A stretch of DNA of 64,000 nt from Paracamarosporium sp. OC-R06-R3 (taxonomy: Eukaryota > Ascomycota > Dothideomycetes > Pleosporales > Didymosphaeriaceae). Positions 56,260 to 64,000 of this stretch are shown piece by piece; within the stretch, counting starts at the first letter, position 1; each line of letters begins with the position of its first letter. The translations under genes and the position numbers were made by a program. The notes under the pieces are model-generated. The model ran no database searches, was not told the DNA's origin, and saw only the letters and a program-made list of their open reading frames with translations. The DNA lies in the NCBI GenBank assembly GCA_019828545.1, contig JACVRA010000178.1, positions 248,001 through 312,000 of the forward strand, written 5' to 3'.

Positions 56260-57346
56260 CTAGTACGGAAGGGTAGGTACCCTGACCGATCCGTTTGTCC
56301 TCTCAGGGTAGTGGATGGCACCCTCAGTCTTCGCGCAGTTCGTGAAGTAAGATGCCGAAGCATTGACAGGAATTGTGTCCATCTCCTGGGGTCGGCCGTA
56401 CACCTTCGCAATCAATTAGCCTAAGCATTCCTTCTTTCATTCGAACAAACACTTACGTATTCGTAGTACCACACCTCAGAAAGCACAGTGTATCCATTGT
56501 CTGTGCTGTTCTTGCCTGCCTCAGTGGTGTTATAGCGAGGCCCAGTGCAGCCAATGAAAGGCAATCCACCATGCTGCTTAACAAGAGTGTCACGGATATC
56601 CGTGTACGAGTAGGTGGTACAGTTGGATGGAGTGATGTCAACCTCCTTCAACCAATCGAATGTGGGGAAGCGCTTGTAGTAACGAATAGCTGTCTCGAAA
56701 AAGTCGACAACCTCTTCATGCTTGCGGTACTGCGGACCATAGCACGCTACATTGAAGGTCGAATAGCAAGTAGCGTGCTTGGAGAACTCGTGACCCCAGA
56801 ATCCAGGGTTGTCCTGGTTCTGTGCAATCCAGTAATTGTTCATGTACTCAAGCAAGTCATACTTGCCGAACGGCTCGAGGAAAGTTCCGATGTTGGAGCC
56901 ATTATAAGGCGGTACTGGAACACCAGCCGAAGTTCCAGTTGTAGTATTCGGTGATGGAATGGGATCATATTGGCGAGTGAGATCACAATACTGGGTGTAC
57001 GATCCATTACAGAAATCTGGCCAAAGGCCGTGGAGCGTCCAGGTATCTTTGGGCAGTAGCTGGCCTGTACTCTCTCCTCCTGTGTATGTACTCCAGAATT
57101 GAGTAGAGAGCAGAAGTCCACCGAAGGTCTCAACGCAGCAGGAATCTACGAGCAAGGGATCCTGGGGCGGACATGAAAGCAAAGGCTTCTGAAGCTCGCA
57201 TGTGTGATTGTAAGGGTTCTCTAAACGCGGGAATATAAAATCAGCCGAGAGGGATCTATTTGGTATCCGGGATACGTACGGTCAGGATATAATTGTGCCG
57301 ATGCGGTGCTGGCGAGCACAACGGCTGCTGCGAAGGTGGAACGCAT
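56260..57346 (-). CDS. Secreted ribonuclease T2, 324 aa
   Basis: Exons 57346-57280, 57220-56457 and 56403-56260 with introns of 59 and 53 nt; 325 codons. The signal peptide is MRSTFAAAVVLASTASAQ. The Cys-rich start of the mature enzyme (CELQKPLLSCPPQD, DSCCVETFGG) leads to the first active-site motif WTLHGLWPDFC (His86) and the second GHEFSKHATC (His166, Glu167, His171). These are the two His and the Glu of T2 catalysis, so the enzyme should cleave single-stranded RNA through 2',3'-cyclic phosphates. Glycosylation sites are frequent (NGSYT, NTTTG, NGSNI, NCTTY). The last exon (VYGRPQEMDTIPVNASASYF) is found only by splicing. Secreted T2 enzymes serve phosphate scavenging and, in some plant-associated fungi, act on hosts; the sequence does not decide between these. 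Confidence 0.93.
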
Positions 57347-58163
57347 TTTGGTCGCCGTGTCGAAGGCTTTGGGGTTGCAATTGCGAAGGAATCCGGGTAC
57401 ACTGGAGCGACGTTCCCAAGAAGCCAAAAAATTGGCCGCGGTCTACGACTTATGAAGTCGAAGCGCGCGTAAAGCTCTTTTCCAGATCAGGAAGGTCCTC
57501 TTACAAGAGTCCAATAGCAATTCCATAGCGGCGAACAGCGACGGTACCTGCAGCGTAAGATAGGAGCAGGGCACGTACCTCGTGCTCTTTTCATTGGATA
57601 CGCGATCGATAAGGACGCGGAAATAGAGTCGCGAAATGGCGGCCGCTCCGAGGCAGAGGTGGATCATCGGCAACAGCGAGCAGCGGGCGCTCGTGTGGCA
57701 AGCAGCAGTAGCCCCAGACAGCTAGTTGGCACATAGTTTGTGCACACGAAGGATATCATGGTGGACCTAGTTTCCCAGAACCTGGGCGTTGGAATCGCAC
57801 CGCCGTGGGTGAAGTGAGATGTGCTGGATCTGCCCAATCAGAGGCTAGTAAGAATACACGTGACAGCTGCCGAGCCGCGGAGACTCCAGCCACAAGCGAT
57901 CCTTGGGTCGAAACGTCATCAGATGTCAGTACGCTGCGATTACAACGAAAAAGATCACGTTGCAACACTCGTTTACGCAAGACTACACATTGTAAGCTCG
58001 TTTTTGCGATCGGTACTGCGGACGAATAGTCCTGCCGAAGTGACCTCTTTGGACCCCGTTTCCCCGTCTAAACTCCGTCGTATACATCACCATTGCTCCT
58101 ATTCGCAATGTGTTTTACGCAAGAGTTTCCGCGGCACTCAGAACCTCCTCTCTTCAGAGAAAC
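57347..58163. other. Divergent intergenic region between RNase T2 and NAPE-PLD-like genes
   Basis: About 0.8 kb shared by two start codons facing away from each other. No gene seen. An ATG at 58108 is out of frame with the downstream gene. Confidence 0.5.
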
Positions 58164-59404
58164 ATGTCAACCACCGTGACCCCGCTACCACGACGACGAC
58201 CAGAGTCCTACAAGGAACCTCCAGCCCATCATGTTGGAACCCCGCCGACTTCTTTTCGAAACCCGTGGCCTTCATACTCGAGCACTACGTTCAATAAATT
58301 TCTAAAGACTCGGTTTAACGCGCCTAAAAACTTTATTGCTGTCCCTGCTGATCGCGCCGGGCTCGTGGAAGTTCGCAAGCCCGACTTCGGTGCGACAAAG
58401 AATGGTCTGAAGGCGACGTGGATAGGTCATGCAAGTTTCTTGGTTGAGACGACAAAAGCGGAGGGCGCAAAGAGGGGCATGCGGATTTTACTCGATCCGG
58501 TGTGGAGTGAGCGTATGGGACCTTACGGAATGGTCGGGCCTGTTCGATTTACGCCTACGCCCTGTCCGCTCGAGGACCTTCCCGAAATTGATGCTGTGTG
58601 CATAAGCCATGATCACTACGATCACCTCGACTCAGATACTCTAAAGAAGCTCAATGCGAGACACAATGGGAATTTGAAGATGTTTTGTGGATTAGGCGTG
58701 AAGACGGTGTTGACCGGTTTGGGTGCGGGTATAAAGGCAGATCAAGTCACTGAACTGGACTGGTGGGACACAGTCCGCATTAGCAAAGAAGGCGTCAGCA
58801 GTGTTGATTTGGCGTGCACACCTGCGCAACATCGCAGCGGGAGAACGCCATGGAACTTTGATGGTACGTAAGCCAAATGGACGAAATGGGTGGAATAACT
58901 GGAGCCACGCTCGCTTGTTGAGATTACTTTTTTATCTCTCGACTTACAATTCCAGGAACTCTATGGTGCAGCTGGGTCGTAAAAGAAGCATCAAAAGTGG
59001 GGAAGGGGCTCTTCTTTGCAGGCGATACTGGTTACTGTCATGTCACATCCAATGATGAGCCATCGCACCACAATGCGCCCCATCCACCATGTCCCGCATT
59101 TGCAGAGATTGGGCAACTCTACGGACCCTTCGATCTAGCTTTGCTACCCATCGGCTGTTATCAGCCACGATCGCTTCTCTCTGGTCAGCACTCTTCGCCT
59201 GACGACTCTATCGCTATCCACAAGGACGTAAGAAGCAAAAAGAGTGTCGGTATGCATTATGGTACTATCAGAGGAGGCATCAGCATCAATTATGAGCCGG
59301 TGAACGAGCCAGCGCAGCGGTTCAAAAAGGCCGCTGAGGCTGAGGGTCTGCGATGGGGTGATGAGGTTGGATTATGTAATATTGGAGAGACAGTTGTTGT
59401 TTAA
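58164..59404 (+). CDS. NAPE-hydrolysing phospholipase D-like metallo-hydrolase, 382 aa
   Basis: Exon 1 58164-58863 and exon 2 58956-59404 with a 92-nt intron. The start is the ATG at 58164 (MSTTVTPLPRRRPESYKEPP); the frame is open upstream to a GTG at 58110 with a presequence-like stretch, so a mitochondrial leader from an unseen exon is possible. The metallo-beta-lactamase fold is clear: TWIGHASFLVET, LLDPVWSERMGPYGMVGPVR, the metal site SHDHYDHLD (H149, H151, D153, H154), TPAQHRSGR, LFFAGDTGY and MHYGTIRGG. RF.P.PCPLEDLPEIDAV is characteristic of the NAPE-PLD branch, which in animals releases N-acylethanolamines from membrane phospholipids; the fungal substrate is probably a phospholipid but is unproven. 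Catalytic residues are all present. Confidence 0.88.
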
Positions 59405-59845
59405 AGTGGACTTAAATTACATCCGAAGACTACATAACTTTTATAATTGCGGACCTTTGTGCGATCGCAAAGAAATCTCTCTCTACGCAATCATGGGACT
59501 ACGCGACAGGAAACTACAAGGCAGATATAGCTTCGCATTCAGTTCCGTTGCACCTAAGGCCCCGCATCCTAAGGAATACATTCGAGCTGCCCATTGGCTG
59601 CGCCGTTCCAGCACTGCTCAGCTTGTTCATGATGAAAGCGGGGCGTCTTCAACAACTTTTACCAAAGCCAGACTATGAGGAGAGTTTTCTCCTTTTGGTT
59701 TTGATTGGTTGTGGTTGTGTTACATCTCAACTCATTTACTTAACTTTCGTACCCATATGTATAATCGTATACCGATGACGAAGCATAGGGCTATCCAACT
59801 ATCATCCCTCTTCCTTTCAAAAAAAAAAATCGCAAGTCGCCTATC

Positions 59846-60346
59846 TTGTCGCTCCCATTAAGAAAGATTTCATGTGTATTATTGTTGTACATCACCGTGA
59901 GTGGGCAGGCGGGTGCGCAGCTGCTCACAGTTGGGACTTGGAATGCTTTAGGTATCGCCAGCTACCTCCAGACTTTTGTTGGGAAGTCTGTAATATCTCT
60001 TGGCGCGGTGAAAAAGGCTACGGAGATGGTGAGGGAGGCTCGGGAGTATAAGGGCGCGGAGAGCCTGGATGTGGCCGTCAAAAAGGTAGTAGGTGCGTTA
60101 AAATCTTCTGCGCAACTGAGAGCATGCTGTATGATGTCTGCTATATTAATTGTTGCCTTAGGCTTCCCACTTGCCATGCATATAAACAGCGCTGCAGGAG
60201 ATCACGTGGAGGGCGCAGCTCCAGGGGTTATACCCAGCTTTCAGCCTCGTAATATATTATGCCCCGCCTGCCACGTCTTACTTACATCCCATCAAATAAC
60301 TCTATTCACAACACCTACCTGGCTCTTGCCATCGCTCATGCGATAG
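59846..60346 (+). CDS. Possible exon(s) of a small gene just upstream of the STAND gene
   Basis: An open frame with good protein character but no ATG near its start: TVGTWNALGIASYLQTFVGK, then SVISLGAVKKATEMVREARE, then YKGAESLDVAVKKV, followed by hydrophobic sequence. A possible intron (GTAGTA donor near 60090, TTGCCTTAG acceptor near 60161) would shorten it to end ASHLPCI. A short upstream exon is conceivable but I could not fix one. No domain recognised. It ends 56 bp before the start codon of the NACHT gene on the same strand. It may be a real small partner, or a decayed remnant. Confidence 0.35.
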   Translation: MSLPLRKISCVLLLYITVSGQAGAQLLTVGTWNALGIASYLQTFVGKSVISLGAVKKATEMVREAREYKGAESLDVAVKKVVGALKSSAQLRACCMMSAILIVALGFPLAMHINSAAGDHVEGAAPGVIPSFQPRNILCPACHVLLTSHQITLFTTPTWLLPSLMR

Positions 60347-60402
60347 ATAGGAGACTTCAATAGCCTCCTTGGAAAGCGCGACCTTCAAAGGACGTCGGTG
60401 CA

Positions 60403-63400
60403 ATGGATCCTCTAGCCGGGATTTCTTTAGCATGCAACATCATGCAAGTAATCAAATTTTCGGTGGAGATGCTGGCAGTATTCAAACGTTTGCATGACGG
60501 TGGCTCTATAGACCCTTACGTGGAAACGAATACGAAGTCGCTCATAGTCGCAACCGACAAACTTAAATCAACGCTCAATACGCCGGCTATGATGAATGGG
60601 ATCCCGGCAGACACTGCCCTTATTCAGGTTTGCCACGAGATCATCACTGTAGCAGATACGCTCCACAAAGAATCCCAGGGATGTTTACCACCTCCCAGAG
60701 CATCGAGAATGAAGGTTATTTGGAAGAGCTTTATATATCAAATGAAACACAAAAGCTCGACCGAAAAGCTCACTCAGCAACTGGACAGACTGCAGAACCG
60801 TATGGAAACTGAAATCCTTATCGGTCTGCGACATACGTTGAAGGAACATCAATCTGAAACCGCTGGCAGACTTCGAAACCTGGACAAAGGCCTGAGAAAT
60901 TTCCATGCCAATCTCTTCGAGGGACAGACTCGCTTGAAAGACCTCGTAGATCAGGAGTCTGGATGTATCAAGAAAGCCGTTACGGACGAAGCGCAAACAA
61001 CACGAGATCATAATGCTCAGCATGCGCAAGAGACGATAGACCTCATCAGTTTTACCGAAAAGAAACGAACTAATGATAGTACCTACATATATTTTCGTGA
61101 TAGTTTTCGATTTCCAGAATTCAACGCAAGGCGCAATACCATCGAAATTGCGCATCGAGGCACATTCGAGTGGATTTTCAGAGAGCCTGTGGAAGATGTG
61201 CATACTCAGATTGAGTTTGGATGTACTCCACAATGGGATAACTTTCCAGCATGGCTCCGTGATGGTAAAGGGATCTATTGGGTGAGCGGCAAGGCTGGTG
61301 CTGGCAAAAGCACTCTCATGAGATTCATTCTCGAAGACGAAAGGACACATGAGCTACTTTGCGAGAATAAAGTCAACCCAATCATCATCTCAATGTTCAT
61401 CTGGAGCCTCGGAAGCAGTATGCAGAAGAGTCTAGCAGGAGTTCTCTGTACCCTACTTCACCAGATATTTGTGCAAGACATTGATCTCTGCTGGAATGTA
61501 ATAAATACCCGAAGAGATCTTTTCGAACTCAAAAGAGAACATACAGATTGGTCGCAAGAGGAACTTGAGGAACTGTTTCTCGCCATCGCTGAGGATTCAA
61601 ACCGCCCTATATGCGCTTTCATCGACGGACTGGATGAGATTGACCGCTCGAAACCGTCCGAGCTGGTGAGTCTCATGGACTGGTTGAAACAAATGAATTT
61701 CTCGAAAAATATTCAGATATGTGCTTCAAGCCGTCCAGAAAATGTCTTCAAGGAGTGTCTTTACAATTATCCACACCTACGGGTCCAAGATCTTACAGCA
61801 CAAGACATCAGAAACTACGTCTTTAGAGGTTTACGTAGACTCGATTTTGATTTTGAAGCACCGTCAGAGCAAATCCAAGAATTGATCGCGGCCATCGTTG
61901 GCCGGGCCGAAGGCGTCTTCCTCTGGGCTCATTTAGTCGTTGAACATATTCGGAGAGACGCAGAAAATTCTCCAAGCTGGGATGCGCTTGTTCTGAGGGT
62001 CGAAAAACTGCCATCCGGTCTTCATCCAATATATAAGACAATGTGGGAACGACAAAATGGAGACAGTGATATTTATCGCGCGGAGACAGCATATTATTTG
62101 AATGTATTGCTATGGTTTCGAAACCCTCGTTTACTCGCATTGATGCTGAGATGTAACGACTCTATACTAAGGATAGTTCTGAGAGGAGAAGGGCCCATAT
62201 CGACAAGCCTCCTTGTGAAGGAATGTTCTCGCGTCGACGCAAACATCGTCGCTAGGTGTGGAGGACTGGTCACAACTAGCGGTATTCCATCATTACGGTC
62301 ACTGTCATCATCTGAGAAACTACAGAAAGATCTTGGGCAAGATATTCTCAAACGTGGCTATCGTGGACTTCGAATATCATTCGGTCACCGAAGTGCTGCT
62401 GACTTCTTGTTGGATACTCCAACAGGGCATGACATCTTGAGCTACGATAGGGTATCCGCAATGGAACATGCTTTTCTCCAATTCAAGTCGACTTTAGGTT
62501 TCGCAATGCTCATTAGAGACAGACATGCAATTGAAGAAGCCATCGCCATCATATCCACCGTTAGCCATAAACTTCAGGCTCCTCAACTTGCTTCGGCGGC
62601 TTTCAATCTACTTGTTTCGATCTGTTGGAGACGATGTGAATGGACAGTATCCGGATCTAAATCGGAAAATCGAGATGCCGTCGGCTTGGACATGCGCATT
62701 TGCGCTATTTTGGCTATTACTGGTTTTCGCGAGCAGCTTCACGGTTATATATGGCAGTTGCCGCCGAAGGAAATGCACTCAATGAGCAAGCGACTGCTGA
62801 TTCACTTGTGCAAAAGTACCAACACTCATAGGATGAAACACGTAATTGGATTTATGATCCAGTTGCTAGACTGGGTTCGTCCTGAAGAATTTTCATACAG
62901 TACTCCTTTTCTACTGCATGTGTCGTTGATCGGACATCTTCTCTCCTATGTCCAAAGAGTTATAGAAGGAATGAGAAAACGGGGAGCACCGGTCCGCCAG
63001 GAGATTCAACAGGTTCGACACTTTTTAGATTATTTGTTGGAAAAATGTGGCGGATTCGACACACTCTCCAAATGGCGAGTCTTATTAGTACTTCCGTACT
63101 ATGATTTCGTAAGCTCTTGGCACTGGGCAACGGTCCCGATTGTTCCAAAATTGGTCAGACGTTTTGGGGAACGTCGTAAATCGATTGCGGTCCTAGGAGA
63201 AACTAGTCTGTTCGATGTATTTTTTGAAGAGGGGGATCCACTACGGGAAATTCTCACCAATGCGCAAAACCTGCGCCAAATTGGAGGAACCCGCCCTGTG
63301 AAGATGATCATGGTTATGGAGGTTGAATTATATCATTATTCTGAAATCAAGATCTTCTCGAAGCCGCTTTACGGCATGGAGGTAGCATTGGATCTACAAG

Positions 63401-63909
63401 AAATATGTCGGAGGTTGAGCTGCTCAGCAGAATTAGAAAAGGAACTCGTTGTAGAACTACAAACAGAGCCGAGGGAATTAAGCACTAGGACTGAATTACT
63501 AAATACTAGAAATATATTGGCGGATGGTGATATACTTACTTTATATCGTTTCGACAATGGCTATGACGAGCCACAGCTCAACGAGAAAGCGACTCTGGAA
63601 TTCCTTGCTGAGAAAGGATACATATCACAGGAAATTCTGGAATCCCCCTACTCTGGAAGTGTCTTGCTGGATTCTGACCTCCCGGAAATGGAGCGTTCAT
63701 GGCATCGCGATATAAACTGGCCATTCACGATACACTACGCAAGCTTCGACCAAGTAAGCCGAGGTGTATCTAAGATAGAACGAAATGCAGGTAACTCTAA
63801 GGCGATCGCGCCTTGTGAAGGGGGAATGCGGTTCAAAGAAGCAATGACAGAGTGGAGCGATGCCTCAAAAAGCGAATTAGTATGGGATTCTCTGTTATCA
63901 GATGAATAA
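60403..63909 (+). CDS. NACHT-domain STAND (NLR-like) protein, 1168 aa
   Basis: Single exon. The N-terminus MDPLAGISLACNIMQVIKFS, with a helical region and coiled coils to about residue 230, matches the fungal STAND N-terminal (HeLo/Goodbye-like) type often linked to membrane-directed cell death. A linker motif RRNTIEIAHRGTFEWIF precedes the NACHT ATPase: Walker A GKAGAGKST at 296-304, Walker B CAFIDGLDEID at about 404-414, and a sensor-like CASSRPENVF near 445. Winged-helix-like sequence follows (GRAEGVFLWAHLVVEHIRR). From ~600 to the end (about 570 residues) no ankyrin, WD40 or TPR repeat is visible; helical sequence and an acidic C-terminus fill it. It should act as an ATP-driven switch in non-self recognition; what it senses is unknown. 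The frame is intact, unlike the HET relic 6 kb away. Confidence 0.92.
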   Translation: MDPLAGISLACNIMQVIKFSVEMLAVFKRLHDGGSIDPYVETNTKSLIVATDKLKSTLNTPAMMNGIPADTALIQVCHEIITVADTLHKESQGCLPPPRASRMKVIWKSFIYQMKHKSSTEKLTQQLDRLQNRMETEILIGLRHTLKEHQSETAGRLRNLDKGLRNFHANLFEGQTRLKDLVDQESGCIKKAVTDEAQTTRDHNAQHAQETIDLISFTEKKRTNDSTYIYFRDSFRFPEFNARRNTIEIAHRGTFEWIFREPVEDVHTQIEFGCTPQWDNFPAWLRDGKGIYWVSGKAGAGKSTLMRFILEDERTHELLCENKVNPIIISMFIWSLGSSMQKSLAGVLCTLLHQIFVQDIDLCWNVINTRRDLFELKREHTDWSQEELEELFLAIAEDSNRPICAFIDGLDEIDRSKPSELVSLMDWLKQMNFSKNIQICASSRPENVFKECLYNYPHLRVQDLTAQDIRNYVFRGLRRLDFDFEAPSEQIQELIAAIVGRAEGVFLWAHLVVEHIRRDAENSPSWDALVLRVEKLPSGLHPIYKTMWERQNGDSDIYRAETAYYLNVLLWFRNPRLLALMLRCNDSILRIVLRGEGPISTSLLVKECSRVDANIVARCGGLVTTSGIPSLRSLSSSEKLQKDLGQDILKRGYRGLRISFGHRSAADFLLDTPTGHDILSYDRVSAMEHAFLQFKSTLGFAMLIRDRHAIEEAIAIISTVSHKLQAPQLASAAFNLLVSICWRRCEWTVSGSKSENRDAVGLDMRICAILAITGFREQLHGYIWQLPPKEMHSMSKRLLIHLCKSTNTHRMKHVIGFMIQLLDWVRPEEFSYSTPFLLHVSLIGHLLSYVQRVIEGMRKRGAPVRQEIQQVRHFLDYLLEKCGGFDTLSKWRVLLVLPYYDFVSSWHWATVPIVPKLVRRFGERRKSIAVLGETSLFDVFFEEGDPLREILTNAQNLRQIGGTRPVKMIMVMEVELYHYSEIKIFSKPLYGMEVALDLQEICRRLSCSAELEKELVVELQTEPRELSTRTELLNTRNILADGDILTLYRFDNGYDEPQLNEKATLEFLAEKGYISQEILESPYSGSVLLDSDLPEMERSWHRDINWPFTIHYASFDQVSRGVSKIERNAGNSKAIAPCEGGMRFKEAMTEWSDASKSELVWDSLLSDE

Positions 63910-64000
63910 GCGTAAAAAAGCGGCATGTAAATCATGAAAGAAAGACTTAGCACTAAAAAATTCGATGGGAGACCGCCCCTACTGAGGTCGTCTCAATTGA

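Noticed and set aside
58110..58163. Extension of the NAPE-PLD-like gene to a GTG start
   Set aside because: Non-ATG start. The stretch is presequence-like, so I noted it, but a first exon could not be identified.
1..64000. tRNA, rRNA or CRISPR features
   Set aside because: I looked for GGTTCRANTCC-type B boxes with matching A boxes and acceptor stems and for regular short repeats with spacers; none held up (for example GGTTCGAGTC at 52763 has no partner stem).

Overview
The window reads as nuclear DNA of a filamentous ascomycete, most likely a dothideomycete of the Pleosporales type. Genes are mostly split by one to four introns of about 45-80 nt with GTRNGT-like donors and CTAAY-like branch points. 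The gene content (GPI and secreted enzymes, lineage-specific C2H2 regulators, HET and STAND/NACHT proteins) and the scatter of MITEs and a retrotransposon remnant point the same way. The order assignment is inference from family content, not a computed placement. Exon joins below were made by hand from frame continuity and splice signals.

Left part (1-9.6 kb): a truncated secreted arylsulfotransferase-like gene; a broken membrane-protein gene; two divergent genes of unknown function; a 98-99 bp tandem repeat; a conserved unknown gene with a very basic C-terminus; then a nest of transposon debris in which two inverted copies of a ~250 bp MITE bracket a Copia gag remnant and a second broken small gene.

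11.7-25.2 kb: a tubby-like unknown protein, a SnoaL/NTF2-fold protein, a SAP-like-domain protein, an EthD-domain protein, a secreted M14 carboxypeptidase, a cytochrome P450, a GPI-anchored protein and a small unknown gene. This stretch carries a third copy of the ~250 bp MITE and three copies of a second, 83 bp MITE family; two of those three bracket the small unknown gene. A fourth 83 bp copy lies at 31.5 kb, upstream of STT3.

25.9-50.7 kb: mostly conserved genes. These are a large low-complexity protein, the oligosaccharyltransferase catalytic subunit STT3, two very large C2H2 zinc-finger proteins on the minus strand, a conserved unknown protein, the divergent ER pair SPC2 (signal peptidase complex) and EMC3 (ER membrane insertase), and a third C2H2 protein. 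Three genes therefore act at the ER membrane on nascent secretory proteins.

50.7-64 kb: an AT-richer, accessory-looking tract. It holds a heavily mutated HET (heterokaryon-incompatibility) pseudogene with stop codons at conserved Trp/Arg positions, an intact secreted RNase T2, a NAPE-PLD-like metallo-hydrolase, a possible small gene lacking a start codon, and an intact 1168-residue NACHT STAND protein whose C-terminus shows no familiar repeat. The HET relic and the STAND gene make this the allorecognition/cell-death part of the window and the best place to look for something new.
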